From positions 558,001 through 622,000 of the forward strand of contig JAJFPB010000011.1 of the NCBI GenBank assembly GCA_020881915.1: a stretch of 64,000 nucleotides of DNA. Reading direction: 5' to 3'. Shown here one piece after another: positions 12,587-25,014 of the stretch (position 1 is the stretch's first letter; each line of letters begins with the position of its first letter). The DNA comes from Paramyrothecium sp. XJ0827. Lineage: Eukaryota; Ascomycota; Sordariomycetes; Hypocreales; Stachybotryaceae. The notes below the pieces were generated by a model, which saw only the letters and a list, made by a program, of their open reading frames with translations, did no database searches and was not told where the DNA came from. Position numbers and translations under genes: made by a program.

Positions 12587-13384
12587 TCCTTCCTATTATT
12601 CCGCAGAAAAAGCGGCGTGTTTTTAGTGATCCCCTCTCTGTATAGCGGCCTGTTACTGGGACGGACATACCCTATACTCCTGCGTTAAAAACTACTGTAA
12701 GCCCCACCTACTTTTATATGACGACCTTGGTACCTCCTAACTTGGGAGGTTGTATTTTTACAGCAACAATAACTCATACTTCAACCACCCCACGCGACAA
12801 ATATATATTCCTCATAGAAACCGACTCAGTGTTTTATTACAAGATTAAAATTGGGTTATCCGTTACATTCCTGTAAAGCACCTGCTGGTGGGTTATTTGT
12901 CGGGATTGTGACCATGGGAGTTGTTGAATAGTGGCAAAGGAAGCTCATGGAAGTAGCTTGAAAGGCTGATATTGTCACCAAAGATGACAGTTGCCACCTA
13001 TTGCCACAGGCCTAGCAAGCAGCTTCCAGTTGATTCCACATAGCACAGAAAAAGCATATAGAGCTTGCTCCGAAACCTCAAGTAGCAAGCACGACACAGA
13101 ACAAGATGAACATACAATTCGCCACAATATCTGACAGGAGTCATTCCCAACTGGTAAACCTGTTGGTTGGTAATTCGCGGTGGCCGGCGCGTTAATCCGT
13201 TCCGGGCTGGGGGCGGTAAGACAGGGATGATTGCTGTAGTTGCAGGGTACCTAGCATGCTATGGGCTTTTAGGGTCATGTTATGTACTTGTTAACACATC
13301 TTAGCATTAAGATGAATTGTTGTCAGCGTTGATCGCGTTGCACTTGTCGCGTCGAGGAGAGTGCCAGGGGCCTCTTAACGCGTC
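11652..13384. other. Long non-coding 5' part of hAT2 with poly-T tract
   Basis: No gene is recognised. A 43-base T run lies at 12541-12583; its counterpart in the right arm (43489-43522) has 34 A. The giant inverted repeat begins at about 11,946 within this stretch. Confidence 0.6.
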
Positions 13385-13726
13385 TGCGAATCGCGCTGAA
13401 TCCACCCCTTGGTCATGATTCGCACATCGCGTCTCTGTGTTCGACCGAATCGATCGATTCTCGATCGAACGGGTGAGGGCGATCGATTCGATGTCGAATC
13501 ATATGGTGACCTGTACGGTTCGAATGTCGAATGGGATGCCCCACATTCGAATCGATGCATTCGAACATCGAACAGGACATGTCACATTCGATTCGATGCG
13601 AATCAAATGGGCGCGCCGCAGATTCGACATCGAATCGAATGCCAAGAAATTCGATTCGACATTTGTAAGACTTGGCATCGAATGAATCTATCGATTCGAT
13701 TCCCGTTCGTTCGATGTCCATCCCTG
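13385..13726. repeat. Right subterminal ATTCGA-type repeat array of hAT2
   Basis: Dense ATTCGA/TCGATTCGAATCG motifs in both orientations over about 340 bp, ending in the right TIR (complement of CAGGGATGGACATC). It mirrors the array at 8445-8750 and is duplicated in the right arm at 42350-42690. Confidence 0.8.
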
Positions 13727-13734
13727 GCTTGATG
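13727..13734. repeat. Right 8-bp target-site duplication of hAT2
   Basis: GCTTGATG, identical to 8424-8431. Confidence 0.95.
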
Positions 13735-14035
13735 GGCCTTCGTCATTAGCCTCAACATGATAGGTGAGGAATGTACGATGACTGACCAACGCCATAGGCG
13801 TGACATCCTACCATATGCGCCCTTACTCTAGCGACAGGAGTAAAAAAGGTGCCGCGTGCGGTTGAAGCGATGGAAAGTTTTCTGCATGACGAGTCTGCAC
13901 ACCCCGCGGCTTTTAGGCAGTCAGCTGTAGTGAGCCACTTGAGGCATGAGCCACATTAGTCAGCAGGAAGTAACCAATAGAGGAGCCATTAACCCTCTGA
14001 AGCAGAGGTATTATGCAAAATAATTTTTAAAATAC
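13735..14035. other. Spacer between hAT2 and pogo1
   Basis: About 300 bp with no gene or repeat recognised; duplicated at 42042-42341. Confidence 0.5.
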
Positions 14036-14135
14036 TAACGTACATGCATAACGATTGGATCAACATAACGAATGGATCAAAAATCCCTCAATCTACAACC
14101 TAACCATTTCATCAATTGATTCTCAACAATTTAAG

Positions 14136-15787
14136 ATGCCGAACTCTAATAATGAGCCTAATATTATTCTTGCACTTCATGCCTTTCAATCTAATCCAAA
14201 ATTAAGCCTGCGACGCGCAGCACAGATCTACGAGATCCCATTCTCAAGCCTACGTAATCGCAAGCAAGGCATGCCTTCTCGACGCGATACTAAGGCTAAT
14301 TTACGTAAACTATCTGATCTTGAGGAACAGACGATAGTTCAATATATCCTTGATCTGGATATGCGAGGATTTCCTCCCCGGCTTTGTGGTGTTGAAGATA
14401 TGGCAAATCGATTGCTTGCTGAGCGAGATATGCCTCCTGTTGGGCCACGATGGGCCTCGAATTTTATTAAGCGGCAACCAGAGCTCAGAACGCGTTTCTT
14501 TCGCAGATATGACTACTAGAGGGCCAAATGCGAAGATCCAATCGCGATAAACGCGTGGTTTGAGCTTGTGGCGAATACAATCGCGAAGTACGGCATAAGA
14601 TCAAATGATATATACAACTTTGATGAGACAGGCTTTATGATGGGCGTTATTATGAGCGGGATGGTCGTTACAGGCGCAGAAAGGCGTGCGAACCCTAAAA
14701 GATCCAGCCCGGAAACCGTGAGTGGGTTACAGCGATTGAATCGATCAATGCTGAAGGGTGGGCGCTGCCGCCGTTCATCATTGTTGCAGGCCAATATCAC
14801 CTCTCTAGCTGGTATCGCGAAAGCAACCTCCCGGGCGATTGGGTTATTGCAACCACTAAGAATGGTTGGACCGATAACGAGACGGGCCTTGAGTGGCTAA
14901 AGCACTTCAATCGGCATACAATTAAAAGATCAAATGGTGCCTATCGTCTTCTGATCCTTGACGGGCATGAGAGCCACCATTCGGTCGCTTTTGAGGATTT
15001 CTGCAAGGAGAACAAGATTATTACGCTCTGTATGCCATCTCATTCATCTCATTTACTCCAGCCGCTTGATGTGGGCTGCTTTGGGCCGCTTAAGAAGGCT
15101 TATGGTCAAGAAATAGAGCATTTGATCAAATGCTCTATAACACACATTTCCAAGACCGAGTTCTTTCCCGCCTTCTACAACGCACACCAAGTCATAATGA
15201 CCAAATCGAATATTCAGGGAGGCTTTAAAGGAGCTGGACTTACTCCTTTAGATGCGAGCCATGTGATCTCGAAGCTTGATATTCGATTACGAACTCCAAC
15301 GCCTGCTATAAATGAGCCAGAGCTTCCTGCCCCTTGGACCTCACGAACCCCAAAGACAGTAAGAGAAACCGAATCTCAATCCGAATTCATTGAGAGACGA
15401 ATTAGAAGACATAAGAGCAGTTCTCCAGCATCAATTGTTGATGCATTAAAGTCTTTTTCTAAGGGAACGAAGGCAATTAATAGGATGGCTCTATTAGAGT
15501 CAGAGGTTAAGGATCTTCGAGAGGCAAATGCAATACTAAGCCGGCGCCGGAGGGGAAAAAAGAAACGCCTACGTAATGGAGGGACGATGACTATAGACGA
15601 AGGTCAGGCATCAATTGATCAAATAGAAGTAGATAGTCAGGTAGTGGCCGAATCGTCGAGAAGAGGCGGCCAAGGGAGGTCATCGCAACCGAGGCCAAGG
15701 CGCTGTGGCATTTGCGGCAAGACAGGGCATAATGTACGAACATGCAAGGCAGAGACAGAGGTCTCTGGGCAAGAGTTTAGCGATTAG
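14136..15787 (+). pseudogene. Pogo1 transposase (HTH, DDE, C-terminal CCHC knuckle), one nonsense codon and frameshifts
   Basis: Pogo/Fot-like transposase of the CENP-B-like DDE group. The ATG at 14136 aligns with the starts of pogo2 and pogo3. An N-terminal helix-turn-helix region is followed by a TAG at about 14517 where pogo2 has CAA (YDYQRAKC becomes YDY-stop). Then comes YNFDETGFMMG (first catalytic Asp) and a one-base loss in an A run near 14,697 that shifts the frame until about 15,030. The rest (HSSHLLQPLDVGCFGPLKKAY, the pogo DDE end) is readable to the stop at 15787. The C-terminus has a basic RRRRGKKKR tract and a zinc knuckle C-x2-C-x4-H-x4-C. The nonsense codon and frameshift are shared by both arms, so they predate the duplication. 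Confidence 0.85.
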
Positions 15788-15883
15788 TTTTAATTGATCA
15801 AATGGTTTGTGGTGTTTTAATTATGGTTCCTATCTCGAAGGTTTAGATTTGTGGGACATTCGTTATGTTGGGACATTCGTTAT

Positions 15884-18185
15884 CCCCTTGGCTGTGCTAA
15901 GGTGCAGGGGGTGTATCGGACATGGATCTGATCCAATTAAAATGCTGTAAAATGTAGGTACATTGTCTGCCTAGTAATTTTGCCTATGATAGAAGTCCCA
16001 GCATTTTCCGTCATTACAAAGGGCTACATTACATACGTCACAGCCGTGTGGAGTCCATGTTCCTGCCTTCTGTTTTTTCCTTGGGGGCTCAGGGCCGGCC
16101 CGGCTATTGATGCTATTCGCATCCAATGTGGCCAAAGGGGCGTCATTTTGACGGCGTTTTCGAGCCTGCGTTGAGCTCCTTGACCTTGGGCCAATTTGGA
16201 TGCCCTGATAAGCTAGACAGCAGGCTCTTTTCTCTCTGTCTATCCAATTATGTTGTGCTATAGGAATGGATTCATTACCAGCTCGATAGCGTTCTCTAGA
16301 TGTCCCGTCTTTTCCGTATGTACGGAAAATCTCGTCAACTAAGGCTTGTTGGAACCGACTTTGGGCCCTATACGGCTTCCAGCTTGGCTGACCTTGCTTG
16401 CAAGATGAAGCTATTAGACAGAGCCACAGATAGGACAAAGGACCAGGTCAGAGCCCGGGCAGGGCCCCGTCTCTGACGACGGTCAAGATGCCTGTTAGAC
16501 CGAAGATGATCAGCCCTATCCACGGCATTCATCAGTTTATTATAATCGGCTGCGACAGACGGGATATCTAGCTTCAAGATGGGCTCGGCACCAAAGAGCC
16601 GTTTAATTGAGCGGGCTCGAGCCCTTGTTGTTGTTGGCCGCCGGCGGATACATTCGAGGATCTCTTGGCCGGTGTAAACCGTAGTTAAAAACAACACTAA
16701 GGCATTGTCCTTCCAGCCGATTTGGTTGACCTAGATATCTAGTAATTAGTAGGGAAATTCAGTAGGATCTTCTAGATATCCGGACGTTGTTATCTGCTGT
16801 GGCCTTGGCTATGAGACGGCCCCATGACCATAGGTTCCGGCCCTTATTGTCGTCTTTTTTTCGCCTTGACAAGGTCCCTATGTATGCCACTATTCGTACG
16901 AGCTGTGCCTGTGGCTCCAATGCCTAGCTGTCGTAACTGCCGGAAGAGCTGCGACGATGAGAAGAGGTTGTCAACGAAGACATGATATGTATTAGGCGGC
17001 AGCTGTTTTAGTAGGAAAACAACGACAGCTTGGGTCGGGTTCAGAGCCTTATCGTCATCTAGGGCCTCGTCAATATCGTCTAAGGCATCGTCTCCCGGGC
17101 CCTCTGAGATATCGGACATATCGTCAGACATATCGTCAGACATATCGTCAGAGCCTTCATCTGACGGCTCGTCTGACGGCTTGTTCGAGGGCTGTTTTTT
17201 TGAGGGCTTTTGCTGTGGGCGTTCCACACCGACGGGACCGTATTTGGATCCAGGCGTATGCCAAATCCAGTGTAAAATATAGCCTTGGATAGCTAGGATC
17301 CAGACCTTGATCCCTGTGGGCGTTGGCTTGGATGGGATCGTCACCTTCGGCTTGGACCGTCCTTCGAACTTGACCATGCCCTCATCTACACCAATATCGC
17401 TGCCAACTTCAACAGCAGCTATAGCAGCTTTCATGATGTGGTTGGCCCATTCGTTGACCCTATTATATGGACGAGGAATTCCATGGTGGACCGTATCTGG
17501 ATCGTCAATTTGAAGCTGTCTCTTTAGTAGGAAAAACCGGTCAAAAGTCATATATTGAATCCATGGAAAGCTAGGGACGAAATGCCCGTCTGTCGGCACC
17601 TTCCAATAGTCTTCGAATCGGGGGGCCTTGAATAGAGATATTGATATCGTAATAGCTACCCAGATATATATCTCTGCCACAGATGTCTTGTACCACTGAC
17701 TCTGACGGCTCCCATCGGCCGGCTCGTCTTCAGGGTCGTTGGCAGAGCTATTCGTGTAATCGACCCATTGACTGACTAGGGATTCGGGTAGGAAAAGCTG
17801 GAATAGCTTCAAAGGTGTCTCTGGAAGGTCCCGGACCTTAAGGGGTCGATATGGAACGTCGAGGGGTTCAAAATGTGACCCTATACGGCTTGTTGGCTTG
17901 TGGTCCGGCCGGCATGTGTTATCAATATCCTGCTCGCGCCGGCTATGGTCTGTTGTAACAGGAATCCGTTCCTCGGGGGCCACTGTGGCAGCGGCGGCAT
18001 CGTTGTCTGTTTCCATCGTCAGATAGCTAGTAACGGCAGCATTGTCTATTGTGGAAGCATCGTCATAATCAGTTACATAGCTTTTTCTATGGACAGGGAT
18101 TTCCTTGTTCCTCAATGTACTGACATCATGGACAGGGGTGATGTGGAGGCAGATACACCCCCTGCACCTTAGCACAGCCAAGGGG
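15884..18185 (-). mobile_element. piggyBac-type element PB1 nested in the pogo1 right TIR
   Basis: The ends are perfect inverted repeats of at least 34 bp beginning CCCCTTGGCTGTGCTA. The interrupted pogo TIR gives the target sequence: TGCAT-element-ATAACG against the intact TGCATAACG at the other pogo end, so the dinucleotide AT was duplicated. The internal transposase is of the piggyBac DDE type on the minus strand. Length 2,302 bp. A 12-bp repeat (GACATATCGTCA) occurs three times near 17,110-17,150 and encodes an Asp/Ser/Met-rich stretch. Confidence 0.9.
15971..18181 (-). pseudogene. PB1 piggyBac-type transposase, frameshifted
   Basis: DDE_Tnp_1_7-type (piggyBac) transposase. The first frame, 18181-16844, includes PLKLFQLFLPESLVSQW, the first catalytic block IGVDEGMVKFEGRSKPKV, YILHWIWHTPGSKYG and the second block VFVDNLFSSSQLF. 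An extra A in an A run near 16,860 ends it. The third block (AADYNKLMNAVDRADHL) lies in 16697-16368. The C-terminal Cys-rich end (CDVCNVALC...CWDFYH) lies in 16438-15971 in yet another frame. The start is uncertain because the frame begins inside the TIR. The right-arm copy has extra shifts at C-run lengths (38100, 38450, 38880). Confidence 0.85.
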
Positions 18186-18199
18186 ATGCATGTACGTTA

Positions 18200-18642
18200 C
18201 GTCACCCCATGCACATATTAAAACATTGACATCACAGTTGACTACTAACATCGAACAGCCTCAAGTTGACAGACCATGCTTCAGCTGCTGAAGATAGGAT
18301 GCTGAACACTTGGAGAAGTCGGCCTTCAAGCAGGCCTGTCAAGCAGAGTCAAGCGAGGCTTGAACGGAAAAGACTTAAGAAGAGAAGTGGGGCTTTCCTT
18401 TGTGTAGACCGGATCAGTGCGGAGGAATCGTAAATAGCTTAGCGTACCTACTGGCCCTATGAGATTCGTTCTCCCGGGCGTAATAAACTCTATCTATCTA
18501 TCCATGCACATTGGAGCGGCGATGGGGTGCATGGGGTAGCCTCAGCCGAAGGCTGTGTGTCCGCGGGCCGGGAAGCTATTCCTACTACTGCATTATCTAC
18601 GTACTGATCCATTGCCATGGCCATTCTTGGTATTATGTGATA
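18200..18642. other. Unassigned 440-bp stretch with a GATA-tailed segment
   Basis: No gene. On the minus strand the segment up to a short (GATA)n run (18496-18510) looks like the tail of a retroelement or SINE-like copy, but it matches nothing I can name. The part of pogo3 that should continue on this side of pogo2 is absent. Duplicated at 37437-37879. Confidence 0.3.
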
Positions 18643-18644
18643 TA

Positions 18645-20502
18645 ACGTACATGATAAGCGAGTGCCACAGACAAGCGAATGCCACACCTCACTACACCCT
18701 TGGCAGTCTCTACCCTGCAAAGTCAACCACAACGTTCTAAATTGGCCCAAACTTGTCGGAAATATGTTCTCAAGACAATGCTACTTCTATCTGACATCTT
18801 CGCGCATTATGCCCTGTGTTGCCGCACACGCCACATCGTCTTTCCTTCGTTTCCGGCCTACGCCGACGACCACCATTTCGACGGCTTTCTTCTTCTAATT
18901 GCACATCAACCTCCTTCTGATCTTGCAAATTCTGCCCTTCAGCTAGAGTTAGACTTCCTCCGTCCCGCAATCGTTTCTTTTTGGCACGTCGACGTCGGCT
19001 AAGTATCTCATTCTCCTGCCGAAGGATCTGGTTTTCCGACCTCAGCAAAGCAATCTGATGCATGATTCCTTGCGCCCCCTTTGCAAACTGATCGACAGCA
19101 TGGAGAATAGATGTTGGAGAGCTTCCTTGGTGTCTAGAGATTCGGTTCTTGATGAATTCGGATTGTGAACTCGCCTCTATCGGATTGTGTGGCGTCTGAG
19201 AGACCCAAGGTGCCGGTAGCTCTTCGGCCCCCGACCGGTGTTGGCGTACGTAGCTTCACATCCAGTCGAGAAATCACACTTTCCGGGTTCAAAGGCACAA
19301 GACCTGCTCCGAAAAACCCCGCGGATGTTTTTTTTCTGTCATCGACTCTTGGAATGCGGCTAAAAATGCCGGAAAGAAATCCTCCTTGGAGATGTGTGTT
19401 GTGCCCGCCCGCATCTTCCTCTCGATTTGTCGTCCGTATGCTTGCTTGAGCGGGCCAAAACACCCCACATCGAGAGGCTGAAGGATGTGAGATGAGTGAG
19501 AAGGCATACAGAGCGTGATGATCTTGTTGTCTTTGCAGTAGAGCTCGAAGTCGACCGAGAGGTGACTTCCGTGGCCATCCAGGATGAGGAGGCGATATTC
19601 GCCGGTTGTACGCGGCTTGGTGTGCTTGTCGAAATGCCGAGCCCATTCTAAGCCTCTCTCGTTTGTCGTCCAGCCATTTTCGGTCGTGGCGATGACCCAG
19701 TCTTGCGGTAGAGGGCTATCTTCGTACCATGTCGAGAGGTGATATTGACCCGCAACAATGATAAACGGCGGCAACCACCATCCCTGGGAATTGATGCCCT
19801 GGACTACTGTAGTCCATTCTCGGTTTCCAGGTTGAGCTAATTTCGCATTGGAACGTCTTTCCGCGCCTGTGACGACCATACCTGCGAAGATAATTCCCAT
19901 CATAAAGCCAGTCTCGTCAAAGTTGTAAATATCCGACTCCACGATGCCATATTTGGTGATGATATTCCGCACAAGCGTAAACCAGCCACGAATAACCTCT
20001 GGGTCTTCGCATTTGGCTCTTTGGTAGTCATATCTCTGAAAACGACGCGTCTTTAGTTCTGGCTGTCGTTTGACAAAGTTGGAGGCCCAGCGCTTGCCGA
20101 CGGAGGGCGCGTCGCGGTCGGCGAGCAGTTTATTGGCCATATCTTCCACGTCGCGAAGGCGAGGAGGAAACGATCGCGAATCTAGGTCGAGAACGTATTG
20201 AACAATTGTCGACTCCTCCAAATCCATTAGTTTCCTGGAATTGGGTATGATATCGCGTCGGGAAGATTGGCCGCGTCGCCGACGAGCGAGGGTGCTAAAG
20301 TCTACTGTGTAAGTCGCTGCGGCAGCTCGTATACTTAGGCTAGGATCATTTTCAAGAGCCTGGAGGGCTAGAATTAGCTTTGCTTCGTCACTTTTCTTCC
20401 GCATTTTTGGTTGTAGGAACAATCGCAATTGAAGTTGAAAAAGCGTGGGGACGTGTTTGGTGTGGCATTCGCTTGTCTGTGGCACTCGCTTATCATGCAC
20501 GT
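18645..20502 (-). mobile_element. Pogo-family element 2, inserted in pogo3
   Basis: The ends ACGTACATGATAAGCGAG and (complement) ACGTGCATGATAAGCGAG are flanked by TA on both sides (18643-18644, 20503-20504). A tandem AAGCGA(A/G)TGCCAC motif lies inside each TIR. Length 1,858 bp. It separates the broken end of pogo3 from unrelated sequence. Confidence 0.9.
18770..20404 (-). pseudogene. Pogo2 transposase, nearly intact
   Basis: Pogo/Fot-like transposase with ATG at 20404. Uninterrupted from the HTH region through RYDYQRAKCEDP, YNFDETGFMMG, LLILDGHGSHLS and HSSHILQPLDVGCFGPLK. A shift near 19,310, at the T run in GGGGTTTTTCGG, ends this frame in the left copy but not in the right copy (35673-36944). 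A further shift near 19,232 is present in both arms. The C-terminal part (18770-19063) has a basic RRRRAKKKR tract and a zinc knuckle C-x2-C-x4-H-x4-C. The two arm copies complement each other: the left keeps G5 at about 19,078 where the right has G4. Possibly a recently active element. Confidence 0.85.
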
Positions 20503-20504
20503 TA

Positions 20505-21721
20505 GTCTGCATTCAAAGGAACAAGCCCGGCCCCTCGGAAGCCTCCCTTGATATTGCTTTCCGTCATAGTGGCTTGGTGTGCGGCATAAACCGCTGGGAA
20601 GAACTCGGTCTTGGAAATGTGTGTTATAGAGCATTTGATCAATTGCTCTATTTCTCGCCCATATGCTTTTTAAGCGGCCCAAAGCAACCTACATCAAGTG
20701 GCTGGAGTAGGTGAGATGAATGAGGCGGCATGCATAGTGTAATAATCTTATTCTCCTTGCAGTATTCCTCAAAAGGGACCGAATGGTGGCTCTCGTGCCC
20801 ATCAAGGACTAGGAGACGATAGGCACCATTTGATCTTTTGATCGTATGTTGATTGAAGTGCTTTAGCCACTGGAGGCCCGTCTCGTTATCTGTCCAGCCA
20901 TTTTTAGTGGTTGCAATAGCCCAATCGCCCGGGAGGTTGCTTTCTCGATACCAGCTAGAGAGGTGATATTGGCCTGCAACGATAATGAACGGCGGCAGCG
21001 CCCACCCTTCTGCATTGACCGATTCGATCGTAGTAACCCATTCACGGTTTCCAGGCTGAACCTTTTTAGGGTTTGCACGCCTCTCTGTGCCTGTAACGAC
21101 CATACCGCTTGCAATAACGCCCATCATAAAGCCTGTCTCATCAAAGTTGTACGTATCATTTGATCTTATACCGTACTTCGCGATTATGTTCGCTACAAGC
21201 AAGAACCACGCATTTATAATAGCTGGGTCTTCGCATTTGGCTCTCTGGTAGTCATATCTCCGAAAGAAACGCGTCTTGAGCTCTGGTTGCCGCTAATGAA
21301 GTTTGTAGCCCAGCGTTGCCCAACTGGGGACGCATCGCGTTCAGTAAGCAGTCGATTAGCCATATCTTCAACACCACAAAGCCGGGGAGAAAACCCTCGC
21401 GTATCTAGATCAAGGATGTATTGAACTATCGTCTGTTCCTCAAGATCAGATAGCTTACGCGAATTAGCCATAGTATTGCGTCTGGATTGAATGCCTCTTT
21501 GGCGCCGGCCTAGGGTTTGGTAACGGATATTATAGATAGATGCAGCGCGTCGGATGCTTAATTTTGGGTCCTTTTGAAGGGCTTGAAGTGCAAGATTGAT
21601 ATTAGCTTCGTTATTCGAGATTGACATCTTTAATTGTGGTGAATCATTTGATCTTTCGGTAAGGATGTAGGATGAGGGATTTTTGTGACACTCGCTTGTC
21701 TGTGACACTCGCTTATCATGT
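20505..21721 (-). mobile_element. Pogo-family element 3, truncated, hosting pogo2
   Basis: The left (5') TIR carries GATAAGCGAGTGTCACAGAC on the minus strand and ends at 21721 next to TA. The transposase (ATG at 21627) shows the HTH region, YNFDETGFMMG, LLVLDGHESHHS and HSSHLLQPLDVGCFGPLK. One-base losses near 21,293 (FIS for FIKR) and near 20,671 (KKHMGEK) break it in both arms. The C-terminal third and 3' TIR are missing: after the TA used by pogo2, the sequence on the far side (18642 and below) is not pogo. So pogo2 insertion was accompanied or followed by loss of the rest of pogo3. Confidence 0.85.
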
Positions 21722-21723
21722 TA

Positions 21724-23070
21724 GCGTAGGGTGCTTGAAATGGGATATCATACAATATCATGAAACCTCTGAAATGCGCACTGCACAAAAATGCCAAACA
21801 GAAGGGCTAGAAATCACAATGCATTTTAACTCGTTTCGTGTTATTTCAAGGTTAATTAGTTGATTATTTCTTTGAATATGTAGAGAGGTAGCGGTGCCTC
21901 GAAGTGGTCAATGACAATGTGGCTCTAGGGTAGCCAGAGTTTTCATAATTTTTAAATTCTACATAAACTATTTGGCGACGTGGGAAGCCCCAAGACCGTC
22001 AATATAAGATCTACCCTATCATGTGTGACTAATATCAAGGAGTATCAGTATTATATGCCAAACAAAGGTTTCTAATATTTCAGTCTTTGTAGTGACCACG
22101 CAGTCCAGGTTTCTGCCATATCGGCTGAATCACTGCGTCTCGACACGCACCCAGAGAACTCATAAAAGGACGCATTTTCTCCACCAGATTCTATGACTAC
22201 CCACGGAAATAAGTCCTTGCATGATTATGTATGCGGAATTGAATCGGTAATTCCACGTGAGCTCCAAATGCTCAGTTCTGCACCACCGGCATAAGCTATC
22301 CATTCTTCGCATTTCATGACATTATTCAGGACTGGTGATGTACTACACGTAAACCTGAGGGAGGTACGATGGCAAAAGCAGGGTGATGGAGGCATTGAGA
22401 GAAGGTGTTGCAACCGGACACAGGAGCTCTCATAATCCCGGCTTGAAGGCATGCCTTTTGATTTTGGCGAGGAGTAGGGATTAGGAGCGGCCACTGGATA
22501 CCCCTCAGCCCCTCGGCTGGGTTTACTTCGGCCTGAAGTATTGCTGTAGTAGAACATACTCGGCAATGTATAGTCGCTGTTCAGTAAAGGCTCTTTGCAA
22601 GTATAAAATGGGATATGATCTAGGCCTGAAAGTGGCCGTTGGCTGAATGGACAGCTACTGAATCGTGTTTCCGACTGTGAGCGTCTCGAGGATTAAACGC
22701 ACATCAAGCACCACTGTTGCACCGAAAAGAGCATACGGCAAAGTCTGAGGACTTGACATACATTCGGTGGTTACCTGACGCTTTCATTTTTACAAAATAG
22801 ATGACGGAAAGTTTCGACCATCACTTCATGCTGCCACCACACGATGTGATATGAGAGAAGCGCAAGTAAAAATGTTCAATTAGAAATTAATGAATAAACC
22901 TGCCCATATAGTATTATAAAGCCAGATCCCGCGGGATTGGCAATTAATATTACCTTAGTGTGTGATCTTGTCCTCCGCTCCCTTGTTGCAACGTTGACAC
23001 AGTTAGGGTTAAAGTATTAGATTAAAGGCCAACCCCAGTAGAATTTCGAATATCCAAGTGGAGAAAATAT
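21724..23070. other. Intergenic region downstream of HPPD
   Basis: About 1.3 kb, AT-richer than the genes around it. One 113-codon frame (22566-22225, minus) is rich in Ser, Pro, Tyr and Cys but resembles nothing I know and has no supporting signal, so I do not call it a gene. Duplicated at 33008-34354. Confidence 0.4.

Positions 23071-25014
<1,944 letters not shown>

Larger units (their letters stand above)
8432..13726 (-). mobile_element. hAT element 2 (5.3 kb) with TIRs and perfect 8-bp TSD
   Basis: The left end CAGGCGTGGACATC and the complement of the right end, CAGGGATGGACATC, form imperfect inverted repeats. GCTTGATG flanks both ends. A BED-hAT transposase lies inside on the minus strand. 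Both ends carry dense ATTCGA/TCGAAT arrays of about 300 bp. Between the transposase start (11651) and the right array lies about 1.7 kb without a recognisable gene, including a T43 tract. The left-arm boundary of the giant inverted repeat (about 11,946) falls inside this element, so only its right-hand 1.78 kb is duplicated at 42,350-44,115. The exact TSD shows that this copy is a simple, complete insertion. Confidence 0.93.
14038..18197 (+). mobile_element. Pogo-family element 1, interrupted by PB1
   Basis: The left end ACGTACATGCATAACGA (14038) is preceded by TA and the right end (complement, reading GCATGTACGT at 18188-18197) is followed by TA, the duplication expected for Tc1/mariner-pogo insertion. 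Tandem ATAACGAATG-type motifs lie just inside each end. The right TIR is split by a piggyBac-type element (15884-18185). Removing it and one AT copy leaves an element of about 1,856 bp, the same size as pogo2 (1,858 bp). Confidence 0.9.

Noticed and set aside
12485..12688. Phe-rich small protein
   Set aside because: The frame is created by the T43 tract; the length differs between arms.
18490..18642. Remaining 3' part of pogo3
   Set aside because: Translation on the minus strand shows none of the expected C-terminal pogo sequence, and no TIR is present.
22225..22566. 113-residue gene downstream of HPPD
   Set aside because: Open in both arm copies only because the arms are identical; no family match, intron signal or codon pattern.
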